DNA of 35,043 nucleotides from Acidobacteriota bacterium. GTDB taxonomy: Bacteria > Acidobacteriota > Terriglobia > Terriglobales > Acidobacteriaceae. Position 1 is the stretch's first letter. Each line of letters begins with the position of its first letter. The stretch spans positions 1 to 35,043 of the forward strand of contig JAGWNX010000037.1 of the NCBI GenBank assembly GCA_028872955.1. Direction: 5' to 3'. Below are positions 7,924 to 17,116 of this stretch, one piece after another. A program made the position numbers and the translations under genes. The notes under the pieces are model-generated. The model did no database searches and was not told the DNA's origin. It saw nothing but the letters and a program-made list of their open reading frames with translations.

Positions 7924-10900
7924 CTAGTTGATGGTTAGCTGCAAGGTATTGGAGGCCTGTGCTCCGGGATTGGTCGCTACCAGGCTTGCGGACCCTGCAG
8001 TTGCGAGATCGCTTGCCGGAATCGCAACGCTTACATGGGTTGCGTCGAGGATAGTTGTGGTTCGATAGCTACCGTTCCAGGTGACTGCTACCCCCGGGAT
8101 GAAGTTTGAACCGGTGAGGGTCAGCATCGTATTGCCCGAACCGTGGGTCAGGGTAGAGGCTGAGCTCGAGGTCAAGGAAGCTGCCGCGTTGGATTGCATC
8201 TCCTGCGGAACGACGAAGCCGCCACGCATCAGGTAGATATGTCCACCGCTGGTTAGCACCGCCAGGCCGTCCTGTCCCCAGCGAATCATGTCGACACCGC
8301 TGTAGGAGGTGCTTCCTTCGATGGTCTCCATATTCAGCGAGACCTGACTGGAAGGCATGAATGTGCTGAGGTTATAGGACTGAATCCCATCCGCGACCCC
8401 ACTGTAGAGACTCGAACTCGACTGGGTGTTCGCAAGATAAAACGCCTCGCCGAGCGACGTGTCCGGGACGAAGGAGGCCACGGTCGAGAAGGTCCCGCCG
8501 CCTCCTGCCGAAAGGACACCGAGCTGGGTTGCCGGTACAGTCGCCGGATTTGCAACGCCGCCTCCATTTGCAAATGCCAGACCACCGCTGAGTTTGAAGC
8601 AGCCGAACGACTTCAACGTGGACGTCGAGTACTGCGAGTAGTTGTAATACGTGAATCCGGCTGAAGTAACCTTGTAATGATCCAGAGTGGCTCCAGAGGT
8701 GTCGGCATCGAACGCCAGCATGTCGCTCGCGTCGAGGAAGGTGAGGCAGGTTCCGCTGTAAGGACCTGTAGCCTGTCCGACCATGGCAGCAGTCTTGTTG
8801 GTAAGGTCGAAGTTGTACAGCGCGTTGCCCGACCACGATCCAAGGTCGATGACGACTGCCGTATCCGAACCGGGCTGCGTTGCGATACCGCGCGGCGCGG
8901 GGCTGGTGTTGGTTCCGGACGTAGGTTGAACCTGGTAGGTAAACTCCGTTGCCTGGGTGAGCATGTTGTAGACGCCGATGCTCTGACTGCCGACCAGAGT
9001 GGTATACAGAACCTGCCCGTCGGAGGTGAGTGCCAGGTTCGTCGGCTGGCTGCCGATTGGCACCGGAGTGCCGACCGAGCCGGTGGTTGGGTCGATTGCC
9101 GCGATCGAGTTCCCGGTCACAGTCGCCGAGCCTGAGCCGATGCTTGCCATGATCTTGCGAGAGAACGGATCGTAGAGGATGTGATTGACGCCGAGGGTGA
9201 TGACGTTGAACACCGACAAGGGCAGCGGGTTCGAGACGCCTCCTCCAGGGGTCGCATTGGATACGGTAATCGGCGCCCACCCAAGCGAGGCAAGAGACGC
9301 CTGCGGAACGGTCGCGCTGAGCGTCGTCGCGTTGGTGTAGGAGGTGGTGAGCGCCGTGCCCCCCAGAAGCACGGTGGAGGCAGAGGTGAAGCCGGTGCCC
9401 GTGACCGTGATGGTGGTGCCACTGGAGCCGGACTGAATCGCCGCCGGGCTGATTGCGCTCAAGGTTGGCGTTGGGTTGTAGGTGGATCCGGTTACCGTAA
9501 TGGACGCCGAAGCGGTGTTGTTCGACGTGTTGGAATCAGTCTCCGAGCCGGAGACCTGCACCGTCATGGAGGCAGTTCCTGCGGTCTGCTGGCCGACGAC
9601 GAAGGTGACCGTATCGGAAGAACCGTTGGCCAGGCCGCCCAGATCGCACGAGACCGTGGAACCTGTGGTGCATGTGCCCGTCGATGGCGTAGCGGAGACC
9701 AGGACGCCGGTGGAGGGAAGCGAGGCAGTAAGCGCGATATTGGTGGAAGCAGACGGGCCGTTGTTCGTAACCGTTGCCGTGTACGTTGCGTTGGTCCCCG
9801 TCGCAGTGCCGCCGCTGGTCGTGAGCGCAACACCAAGATCGGCGTTGACGCTGGAGAGATCCTTGACCAGATTGGAGCGCAGGCTGTAGAAGCCCAGGCT
9901 GTTGCGGTAGGCGAGCCCATTGGTTCCCCAGCGGGTCAAGTGAGTAACCGTTGTCGTGTACAGGCCCTGCTGTACGGGGGCAACGGGGATGGCGGACTTG
10001 CCGGAGGATGCGTAGTTAGCCAGGTTGAAGCTCAGAATCTGCCCTGGGGCGGAGCCCGTTGTATAAGCCGTATCGAGGACGAACGCGAGTCCGAGCGTCG
10101 GGTCGGCAAAGACGGGGCCTGCGGCCACGGTCGTTCCGGAGGAGTAAAACGTTCCGAGGAGATTTCCCGACTCAGCATCGAAGGCCTGGCCGTTGTCGGT
10201 GAAGAGCACTCCGCCGGCGATTTGCATCTCGTTGGTGTTGTAGCCGGCGTAGGTCAAGCCGGAGGGGCCGGTCGCGAGCGGCTTGAGCCCGGTTGCGTCG
10301 TAGGTGAATGTCTGGTAGCCACCGCCAGCGGCATAGATCTCACTCTTCGTTCCGTTGACGGCCAAGGCATAGAAGGTGGGAGCGAGTGCGGTGGAGTATG
10401 CGCTCCCACGCAAGACACCGCTGTCGAAGATTGCGACTGAGCTCTGCGAGAAGGCCGTGTCTCTCGAAACTACGACGGAGTTCGGTAGACCCGGGAGCAC
10501 GGCCAAAGCCAGGGCCGTGGGTGGGGTGGCGTAGACCCCTGCGTTGCCGCCCAGGGAGAACTGCATGCCCGCCGTATTCGTGGTCAGATTGACCTGGCGA
10601 ACAGCGGACGCTCCATCCAGACCGACCCATAGAACCGATCCATCGGAGCTGATGGCCAACTGGTTTGGCTCGCTGCCCACGGGAATGGGTGTTCCCAGAG
10701 TACCTGTGAGCGGATCGACGGAGACAACGGAGTTTCCGTACGGTGCGCCTGCCGAACTGGGAACGGATAGATAAAAGAGGCCGTTCCCAGGGTCGTAGAC
10801 CATGCTGTTGTTGGGAATGTTGATGTAGGTCGAAAACGCCAGGGGGGTGCTTGTTCCGCCGCCCGGTGCGGGAGTGGTGACCGTGACATTCACATTGCCC

Positions 10901-12360
10901 AGCGATGCGAGGTCACTCGCAGGGAAGGTCGCGGTGAGAACGGTGGAGGACTTATACGTCGATGCGACGGTCTGGCCGTTGACCGCCACGGTCGTGTTGG
11001 TGGTAAACCCTGAGCCAAACAGCGTGACTGCGGCTGCCATGTTGATTGGGCCAGTGGACGGACTAAGGCTCGTCAAGATCGGGACGGGCGGATTGACGAT
11101 ATTCATCGTGACGGAGTTGGAGATCTGAGGATTGGCATACGGAGTCTTCACCGTAATGCTGGCTGTGCCTGCGGACCCTAGAGAGGCCGGCGGTGCCACT
11201 GCAGTGAGAGAGGGGACAAAGCCTGTGCCGTTGTTGCTGTAGGAGAAGGATGTCGGAAGATCGGTCCCATTCCATTGCACAACGCTTGTCGGGTTGAATC
11301 CTGTTCCAGAGACAACGAACGAAGCAGGGGTCGTATTAATCACTAAACTTGAAGGGTTCAGCGACGTAATGACTGGGGTAGGCGGAGGGCTAATCACGTA
11401 CAGGTTGAATATGCCTGAGGTGCCGCCACCTGGTGCGGCGTTTGTGACCGTAATGGGAAGCGTGGCTACTTTGGCCTGGTCGGCGACCGTAGCGACGAAC
11501 GTGAGTGTCGTGCCGCTCACAAATGTGGTCGCTCTGGGTGCGCCGGATACGGAGATCGAAGAGCCAGGAATAAAGCCGGAGCCAGAGACGGTGACTGTAG
11601 TTGCCGTAGTGGTGCCCACATCGAGAACAGCCGGAGAGAGAGCCTGCACCGCGGGTGCCGGATCATTCACCGCAATGGAGGCGGCACTGGATGTGCCACC
11701 GACGGGTGTCGGGTTCACGGCGGTCAGGGAGAGTGTTCCTGTGGCGCCAAAGTCAGTTGCCGGAAGGGCTACGCTGACCTGCGTGGAGTTGATGTAGGTC
11801 GTGCCGCGCGGCGAACCGTTTACCGCAATCGTGGTGGTAGGGACAAAGCCGGTGCCAACGACGAGTACAACCAGCGAGCCTCCGCCAACGGTTGCCACCG
11901 TCGAGGACAGGGAAGTGATGACCGGCGTCGGATTGTCAACTTCCAGACTCGTCTGCGTGCCGAGACTGGTAGACGTGCCATTGGAGACCACGATGGAGAG
12001 TTGGCTTCCACTCGCCAGTTGAGAGGCAGGGACCGTCACGGTCAAACTGGTGGCGCTCACATAGGTAGTGGGCTCATTGATTCCGCCCACCTGCACCGCG
12101 CTGCCAGAGATAAATCCTGAGCCCGTGACGGTGACGGTAGTAGTTGCCGCACCCGCACTGAGCTTGGCTGGATTGATGGATGAGATCGATGGCGTAGGCG
12201 TAACAGTGGTTCCCTGGCTGCCAGTCGAGGAGCTACTCAAAACAGCAGCAGAAGTGCCGCTCGAGCATCCAGAGAGCGAGACAACCATTGCGAAGAACGT
12301 GACCAACACCGTTAGACGAAACGCAGCAAGGAGGAACTGACGGGAATTTGTGTAAGCCAC
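7924..12360 (-). CDS. Giant lipoprotein with IPT/TIG, DUF11-like and propeller-like domains
   Basis: A 1478-residue cell-surface lipoprotein of unknown function. GTG start at 12360, with AAGG about 6 nt upstream on the minus strand. The signal peptide ends in LSGC, so the lipidated residue is Cys32. Five IPT/TIG immunoglobulin-like domains (about 56-142, 146-232, 236-322, 329-422, 427-511) show the recurring pattern I-x-S-(I/L)-x-P ... VTGSGF. A YVTN/SMP-30-like propeller block (about 512-835) follows, then a DUF11-like domain (about 839-957; YTATVTNNGPSA, DSNTSNN). A sixth IPT domain (963-1050), a second propeller block (1051-1385) and a seventh IPT domain (1395-1478) complete it. The propeller blocks are related to each other (TPIPVGSEPNQLAISSDG versus TPVPIGSQPTNLALTSDG; both end near RWG). 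Third codon positions look less GC-rich than in the neighbours. A role in surface adhesion or polymer binding is a guess. Confidence 0.88.
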   Translation of the reverse strand: MAYTNSRQFLLAAFRLTVLVTFFAMVVSLSGCSSGTSAAVLSSSSTGSQGTTVTPTPSISSINPAKLSAGAATTTVTVTGSGFISGSAVQVGGINEPTTYVSATSLTVTVPASQLASGSQLSIVVSNGTSTSLGTQTSLEVDNPTPVITSLSSTVATVGGGSLVVLVVGTGFVPTTTIAVNGSPRGTTYINSTQVSVALPATDFGATGTLSLTAVNPTPVGGTSSAASIAVNDPAPAVQALSPAVLDVGTTTATTVTVSGSGFIPGSSISVSGAPRATTFVSGTTLTFVATVADQAKVATLPITVTNAAPGGGTSGIFNLYVISPPPTPVITSLNPSSLVINTTPASFVVSGTGFNPTSVVQWNGTDLPTSFSYSNNGTGFVPSLTAVAPPASLGSAGTASITVKTPYANPQISNSVTMNIVNPPVPILTSLSPSTGPINMAAAVTLFGSGFTTNTTVAVNGQTVASTYKSSTVLTATFPASDLASLGNVNVTVTTPAPGGGTSTPLAFSTYINIPNNSMVYDPGNGLFYLSVPSSAGAPYGNSVVSVDPLTGTLGTPIPVGSEPNQLAISSDGSVLWVGLDGASAVRQVNLTTNTAGMQFSLGGNAGVYATPPTALALAVLPGLPNSVVVSRDTAFSQSSVAIFDSGVLRGSAYSTALAPTFYALAVNGTKSEIYAAGGGYQTFTYDATGLKPLATGPSGLTYAGYNTNEMQIAGGVLFTDNGQAFDAESGNLLGTFYSSGTTVAAGPVFADPTLGLAFVLDTAYTTGSAPGQILSFNLANYASSGKSAIPVAPVQQGLYTTTVTHLTRWGTNGLAYRNSLGFYSLRSNLVKDLSSVNADLGVALTTSGGTATGTNATYTATVTNNGPSASTNIALTASLPSTGVLVSATPSTGTCTTGSTVSCDLGGLANGSSDTVTFVVGQQTAGTASMTVQVSGSETDSNTSNNTASASITVTGSTYNPTPTLSAISPAAIQSGSSGTTITVTGTGFTSASTVLLGGTALTTSYTNATTLSATVPQASLASLGWAPITVSNATPGGGVSNPLPLSVFNVITLGVNHILYDPFSRKIMASIGSGSATVTGNSIAAIDPTTGSVGTPVPIGSQPTNLALTSDGQVLYTTLVGSQSIGVYNMLTQATEFTYQVQPTSGTNTSPAPRGIATQPGSDTAVVIDLGSWSGNALYNFDLTNKTAAMVGQATGPYSGTCLTFLDASDMLAFDADTSGATLDHYKVTSAGFTYYNYSQYSTSTLKSFGCFKLSGGLAFANGGGVANPATVPATQLGVLSAGGGGTFSTVASFVPDTSLGEAFYLANTQSSSSLYSGVADGIQSYNLSTFMPSSQVSLNMETIEGSTSYSGVDMIRWGQDGLAVLTSGGHIYLMRGGFVVPQEMQSNAAASLTSSSASTLTHGSGNTMLTLTGSNFIPGVAVTWNGSYRTTTILDATHVSVAIPASDLATAGSASLVATNPGAQASNTLQLTIN

Positions 12361-13147
12361 GGACTACCTTCAGGGATGAATTGTGAGGAGCACACAGTTG
12401 TAGCACGAAGAAAGTTGCGGCACAACGAGAGAAATCGAGTTGCAGCGAGCGAACTCAAATTCGGAATCAGCTCTGTCCATGGCAGACGTTTGCAAGTAGG
12501 TCTGTCGCAAGCCAGGAGCCTGGGAGTGCAGGGCATGGATAGAAATAGCTTGCAGTCCTTTGCCTATTCGCTTGGTCGGTCTCAGTGCACATACATGCTG
12601 CAATTCTTTGCATGTTGGAAGTCAGTTTCAGCTCGAAGGATCGAGGCATCGATCCCGAGTGCCCAGCCGCACGAAGTGAAGAATATTGACCTTGGCGCAG
12701 AAGCAAGTTCTGTTCGGCTTTGTAACAACTTGAGAGGAGACGAGGTGCAGGTTGGGAGTGACGAGGAGATCGACTTAAATCCTTAGCTGAATCTCTGTCG
12801 AGTTCCTCATCCGCGATCAGCTTCGCGATCGCCCGCCTGCAGGTCCGGCGTCTGACACTTCGGGCTCGAGGGCCTTGTGCAGAGGTTTGGAGTACCGGGC
12901 TGGTCTCGCGCGAGTTCTTTGCTCAGCCGGTGCTCGCGCTGCGCAGGATCGCGGTGGCGCGCCGCGACCATCTCTACTGGCCATCAGGCGCAGGCTGAAT
13001 CGTCCTGACCTGCTGGGCTCTTCGCGCGGCTCGGAGGACCTCTAGGGCTCGCAGCGGAGGTCGGGCTGGAGCTTGAGGGCAGCACGGATGTCTGGCATCC
13101 GCAGGACGCATCGATGCAATCGATCAATGTAAAGCGATTTAATTCGC

Positions 13148-13177
13148 TTGTTCGTCCCGCCCAATCCTTTGTATAGT
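13148..13177 (+). promoter_or_regulatory. Candidate promoter of the hemicellulase cluster
   Basis: TTGTTC (13148-13153), an 18-nt spacer and TATAGT (13172-13177), in the only AT-richer patch before the first GH51 gene. This gives a leader of about 110 nt with a small hairpin. By-eye match only. Confidence 0.3.
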
Positions 13178-13286
13178 CGGTACGTTCTGCGCGGCTCGGG
13201 CTAACAGCGAGCCAGCCAGACCGGTGTGGCACACCTGCAAGGGGGTGGTGCGGCGCTGGCGCGGCGCGCAGTCACGGTTTCTTGAT

Positions 13287-13291
13287 GGAGG
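13287..13291 (+). promoter_or_regulatory. Ribosome site that favours a TTG start
   Basis: GGAGG lies 5 nt before TTG at 13297. The alternative ATG at 13285 overlaps this site and has no ribosome site of its own, so TTG is the more likely start of the GH51 gene. Confidence 0.5.
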
Positions 13292-13296
13292 TCGTT

Positions 13297-14874
13297 TTGA
13301 CGCGTCGTTATGCCGTAGTGCTGGGCCTGGTCGCCCTGCTTCTTTCGCTGCCTGGTTATGCGGCCGACACCGTTCATCTTGCCGTCGATCCGTCCAAACC
13401 CGGAGCCAGGATCGACCGCAACCTCTTCGGCCAGTTTGCTGAGAATCTGGGGCAGGGCCTGTATGAGGGCATCTGGGTTGGTCCGGACTCCCCGATTCCG
13501 AATACGCGCGGCATTCGAAATGATGTGGTTGCCGCGCTGCGTGAGCTGAAGGTGCCAAACGTCCGCTGGCCCGGCGGCTGCTTTGCAGACCAGTATCACT
13601 GGCGCAAGGGGATCGGTCCACGAGACAAGCGGCCCGCCACGGTGAACTCGGCGTGGGGCGACGTCATTGATACCAACGCCTTTGGCACGGATGAATTTAT
13701 GGACTTCATCCAGCAGATTGGCAGCACACCGTACGTCTCAGTGAACGTAGGTTCCGGCACGCCGCAGGAGGCCGCAGAGTGGCTGGAGTACATGACGGCC
13801 GCTGCCCCCACGGCGCTGGCGCGGGAGCGCGCCGCGAACGGACATCCTGAGCCATACCGGGTTGGCTTTCTTGGCATAGGCAATGAGAGCTGGGACTGTG
13901 GCGGTGCGATGTCGCCGGAGTATTACGTCAGCCTGATGAAGGTGTACAGCCGCTTTGTGCTGAACATGAATCCGGCGCAACGGGAGCACGAACAGATGCT
14001 CAAGATCGCCGTGGGGCCTGGGACGCCGAGCACGCAGTGGACCGAGGCCGTCATGCAGGCCTGGAAGCAGCACACCTGGAGCTGGAACATCAATGGCCTT
14101 TCGCTGCACTGGTATACGGTTCCGAAGGGCTGGCCGCCCTCGACCGACTCCGTCAAGTTCGGGCTGGATGACTATGCGAGCTCGCTGAAGGCGACCCTCT
14201 TCATGGACGAGTTCCTGCGCAAGCAGGAGGCCGTGATGGACACCTACGATCCGGAGAAGAAGGTGACGCTGACGGTGGATGAGTGGGGCGCCTGGCACGC
14301 ACCGCTGGCGGGCACCAATCCCGCATTTCTGGTGCAGCAGAACAGCATGCGCGATGCCGTGCTGGCGGCGCTGAATCTGAACATCTTTGCCCGTCACGCT
14401 GCGCGGGTGCGCATGGCCAACATCGCGCAGATGGTGAACGTGCTGCAGGCGATGATTCTGACCGACAAAGAGAAGATGGTGCTGACGCCGACCTACTACA
14501 TCTTCAAGATGTACGTGCCGTTCCAGGATGCAACCTCGCTGCCGGTGACGCTGGACGCGGGCACCTACAGCCGTGGCAACGTCAAGCTGCCTCGGGTGGA
14601 TGCCATCGCAGCGCGGGATGCGGCGGGGCGTCTGCTGCTTTCGCTGACCAATCTTGACGCTGAGAGTCCCGTTGTGATCGATGCAGACCTTGCTGGCGTG
14701 ACGGCAAAGTCGGCCACTGCGCAGACTCTGGCGGCGGCTGCGGTCAACAGCGTCAACACGTTTGCGGCACCAGCAACGGTGGTTCCGCGTGCGACTGCGG
14801 TCACGGTCCACGGCGGCAAGCTCAACATCACGCTCGCCCCGGCTTCGGTCACTGTGGTGGCCATCGAGCCGTAG
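13297..14874 (+). CDS. Exported GH51 alpha-L-arabinofuranosidase
   Basis: Retaining glycosidase that releases terminal alpha-L-arabinofuranose from arabinoxylan, arabinan or arabinoxyloglucan. From TTG at 13297 it has 525 residues and begins MTRRYAVVLGLVALLLSLPG, a signal peptide likely cut after YAA. GH51 hallmarks: NLFGQFAENLGQGLYEGIW near the N-terminus, VRWPGGCFADQYHW, the acid/base Glu197 in GIGNESWDCGG, and the nucleophile Glu329 in TVDEWGAWHAP. The C-terminal beta-sandwich runs to the end. The family is often cytosolic, so the signal peptide places this one in the periplasm or outside. It is the first gene of a four-gene plus-strand cluster, 99 bp before the second GH51 gene. ATG at 13285 is the alternative start. 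Confidence 0.92.
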   Translation: MTRRYAVVLGLVALLLSLPGYAADTVHLAVDPSKPGARIDRNLFGQFAENLGQGLYEGIWVGPDSPIPNTRGIRNDVVAALRELKVPNVRWPGGCFADQYHWRKGIGPRDKRPATVNSAWGDVIDTNAFGTDEFMDFIQQIGSTPYVSVNVGSGTPQEAAEWLEYMTAAAPTALARERAANGHPEPYRVGFLGIGNESWDCGGAMSPEYYVSLMKVYSRFVLNMNPAQREHEQMLKIAVGPGTPSTQWTEAVMQAWKQHTWSWNINGLSLHWYTVPKGWPPSTDSVKFGLDDYASSLKATLFMDEFLRKQEAVMDTYDPEKKVTLTVDEWGAWHAPLAGTNPAFLVQQNSMRDAVLAALNLNIFARHAARVRMANIAQMVNVLQAMILTDKEKMVLTPTYYIFKMYVPFQDATSLPVTLDAGTYSRGNVKLPRVDAIAARDAAGRLLLSLTNLDAESPVVIDADLAGVTAKSATAQTLAAAAVNSVNTFAAPATVVPRATAVTVHGGKLNITLAPASVTVVAIEP

Positions 14875-14900
14875 CGGCATCGGCCCGGTGCAGGTTTTGG

Positions 14901-14937
14901 GGTTCCTTCCTGTGCGAGGAGTCTGCCTGAAGGAATC
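14901..14937 (+). other. Intercistronic hairpin between the two GH51 genes
   Basis: GGTTCCTTC (14901-14909) pairs with GAAGGAATC (14929-14937), 9 bp including one G-U, with a 19-nt loop. There is no T-tract, so it is more likely an mRNA processing or stability element than a terminator. Confidence 0.35.
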
Positions 14938-14973
14938 GAACTGGAGTGAGTACAGAAGCAGAGAGGATGAACC

Positions 14974-17106
14974 ATGCAACGACGCAGCAGCATCTTGGCC
15001 TTCGGCAGGTTTCTTGGTGGCTTCGTTCTGTTCTTGACCGCGGGGCTGGCGGTGACGGCTCCTGCAGCTGCGCAGGCACACGAGGTGCAGGCCACCATTG
15101 ATGTCACACAGACCGGCGCGCCGATCTCGAAGTATATGTACGGGCAGTTTCTCGAGCACGGTGGCGACATTGTGAACAACGGCGTGTGGTCTGAGCTGCT
15201 GGTCGATCGCAAGTTCTTCTACCCGGTTACCAGCCAGGCTCCGGTTCCGCCGCCGGTGCTCAGCAACGCCGCCGGCAATCCGCGCATGCGGCGCGTGCCT
15301 ACGCGGTGGTGGTCGCCTGTAGGCGCGGCGAGTGTGGTAACCATGGATGCGCATGCGCCCTACACGGGCGAGCATTCGCCCCTGGTACAGCTGGACCGGC
15401 ATGAGCCGCACGGTCTGCAGCAGTCCGGGATTGTGGTGCGTCGCGGCAAGGCCTACACGGGGCGTGTCGTGCTGGCCGGCTCGGCGGGGGCCGTTGTTCG
15501 TGTCACGCTGCTGTGGGGGCAGCAGGCGCGCGACCAGCAGACGATTGTGCTGCGCGGGCTGGGCGCCACGTACCGTAAGTATCCGCTGCACTTTACCGCA
15601 GGGGCTGATACGGACGATGCGCGTCTTGAGATCACGGGGACGGGCGCCGGCTCGTTTCATGTCGGTGCCGTCTCGCTGATGCCTGCCGACAACGTTGAGG
15701 GCTTTCGTCCAGAGGTGGTTGCGGCGCTCAAGCAGATGCGCTTTGGCGTGCTGCGCTTCCCGGGCGGCAACTTTGTGTCTTCCTACGAGTGGCGCGATGC
15801 CGTGGGCGACATCGATCGCCGACCGCCGATCTTTGATCCGGTATGGCATGCTGTGCAGCCGAACGACGTCGGGACCGATGAGTTCCTCACGCTCTGCCGA
15901 CTGCTGGGAGTGGACCCCTACATCACCGTCAACGCCGGCTTTGGCGATGCCTGGTCGGCGCGGGAGCTGGTGGAGTACACCAATGGCGCAGCCACCACGC
16001 CCATGGGCCAGTGGCGCGCCCGTAACGGACACCCCGCACCCTACCACGTCAAGCTGTGGGGCGTTGGCAATGAGCCCTGGGGCGACTACCAGATGGGAGC
16101 GATGTCGCTGCCGCAGTTTGAGCTGAAGCACACGCTCTTTGCCAAAGCCATGCGCAAGGTCGACCCATCCATCAAGCTGATTGCGGGCGGAGCCATGCCT
16201 GACGTGATGGAGGGCGCTGATCAGGCCCGGCGCATCAATGGGCAGTACATCCCAGACTATCTCTCTGCAGCGGATTGGACGGGGCAGATGCTGCTGAACT
16301 GCCTCGATACCATCGACATGGTGAGTGAGCACTACTACGCCTCAGGCACCATGCATACAGACATCAAGCTGCAGAAGAAGGTGCCGATCGTTCCGCCGCT
16401 CTCGCTGATCGAGTGGGAGCGAGCGCCGGCGGTGCAGGTACGGGCCAAGTACGAGCACTATCAGGAGTACCTGAAGCGGATTCCAGCGCTGCGTGCCAAG
16501 CCCGTGCCTATCGCCATTGACGAGTGGGCCTACTTTGGTGGTGGACCGAACTCCTACAAGACTGTGCCGGCCTATGCCTGGGCCTTCCATGAGATGTTTC
16601 GTCACTCGGATGTCTTTCAACTGGGTGCATTCACCTTTGCCACGGCCATGATCAGCTCCAACCATACTGAGGCCACGCTGAATCCGACGGGCCTGCTCTT
16701 CAAGATGTATCGCGATCACTTCGGTACCATACCGGTTGCGGTGCGCGGCAACTCGCCGCAGCCCAAGCCGGTGTTTCCGGCCGGAGGCGACCAGCCGGCC
16801 GTCAACCCGGGCAGCGATACCTATCCCGTGGACGTAAGCGCCGCTCTGAGCGACGACCACAAGACACTCTCCATCGCCGTGCTCAATCCATCGGAGTCTC
16901 CCCAGAGCATTCGGCTGGCCGTGCAGGGAGCCACGCTGGCCAGCGCGGGCAAGCTGTGGCGCATGGCTCCCAACGCTATCGACGCCACGGTGCAGGTCGG
17001 CAAGCCGCCCGAGGTTCAGGTAGAAGAGCAGACGCTGGGCTCGCTGCCAGAGGTGCTGACGGTGCGGCCTTTCAGTGTCAACATCTACAGCTATCCCATT
17101 CCCTAA
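14974..17106 (+). CDS. Exported GH51-like alpha-L-arabinofuranosidase with inserted carbohydrate-binding-like domain
   Basis: A 710-residue secreted relative of the preceding enzyme but of a different GH51 subgroup. Signal peptide: MQRRSSILAFGRFLGGF followed by a hydrophobic run ending PAAAQA. The first barrel strand (YMYGQFLEHGGDIVNNGVW) is followed by an inserted beta-rich segment at about residues 95-235, resembling a CBM4-type fold. The barrel then resumes with LRFPGGNFVSSYEWRDAVG. Catalytic residues are the acid/base Glu367 in WGVGNEPWGD and the nucleophile Glu517 in AIDEWAYFGGG. The C-terminal beta-sandwich ends in VRPFSVNIYSYPIP. An AGAGGA ribosome site lies about 8 nt before the ATG. 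Having two GH51 subgroups side by side suggests they handle different linkages or different-length substrates. Confidence 0.9.
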   Translation: MQRRSSILAFGRFLGGFVLFLTAGLAVTAPAAAQAHEVQATIDVTQTGAPISKYMYGQFLEHGGDIVNNGVWSELLVDRKFFYPVTSQAPVPPPVLSNAAGNPRMRRVPTRWWSPVGAASVVTMDAHAPYTGEHSPLVQLDRHEPHGLQQSGIVVRRGKAYTGRVVLAGSAGAVVRVTLLWGQQARDQQTIVLRGLGATYRKYPLHFTAGADTDDARLEITGTGAGSFHVGAVSLMPADNVEGFRPEVVAALKQMRFGVLRFPGGNFVSSYEWRDAVGDIDRRPPIFDPVWHAVQPNDVGTDEFLTLCRLLGVDPYITVNAGFGDAWSARELVEYTNGAATTPMGQWRARNGHPAPYHVKLWGVGNEPWGDYQMGAMSLPQFELKHTLFAKAMRKVDPSIKLIAGGAMPDVMEGADQARRINGQYIPDYLSAADWTGQMLLNCLDTIDMVSEHYYASGTMHTDIKLQKKVPIVPPLSLIEWERAPAVQVRAKYEHYQEYLKRIPALRAKPVPIAIDEWAYFGGGPNSYKTVPAYAWAFHEMFRHSDVFQLGAFTFATAMISSNHTEATLNPTGLLFKMYRDHFGTIPVAVRGNSPQPKPVFPAGGDQPAVNPGSDTYPVDVSAALSDDHKTLSIAVLNPSESPQSIRLAVQGATLASAGKLWRMAPNAIDATVQVGKPPEVQVEEQTLGSLPEVLTVRPFSVNIYSYPIP

Positions 17107-17116
17107 GGAGGGAACG

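Larger units (their letters stand above)
12361..13296. other. Gene-poor 0.94-kb gap between lipoprotein and hydrolase cluster
   Basis: No recognisable gene on either strand. A frame of about 136 codons (12376-12786, plus) has no ribosome site, no recognisable domain and low-complexity composition. The gap holds an 11-bp bulged hairpin (12632-12659), an AT-richer patch at about 13105-13180 with a candidate promoter, and a GGCTCG/CGAGCC hairpin (13193-13213) in what would be the leader of the GH51 gene. The left part is the likely upstream region of the divergent lipoprotein gene. Confidence 0.55.

Noticed and set aside
9181..10440. 419-codon plus-strand frame inside the lipoprotein gene
   Set aside because: Gly/Arg-rich antisense of Thr/Ser-rich IPT repeats, with no ribosome site.
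7924..12360. Possible DNA tandem-repeat array or CRISPR in the lipoprotein gene
   Set aside because: The repetition is at protein level (IPT domains of about 85-95 residues) and too diverged to be DNA repeats. No short regular repeat-spacer pattern exists.
12376..12786. 136-codon plus-strand frame in the gap after the lipoprotein gene
   Set aside because: No ribosome site, no recognisable domain, and it overlaps the likely promoter region of the divergent lipoprotein gene.
12781..13140. Possible remnant of a transposase or regulator in the gap
   Set aside because: I translated parts of both strands and found only broken, unrecognisable frames; nothing supports a named pseudogene.
13738..16332. 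864-codon open frame antisense to the two GH51 genes
   Set aside because: The opposite strand carries two enzymes with intact catalytic motifs. The antisense translation is His/Arg/Gln-rich without any domain, typical of a GC-rich shadow frame.
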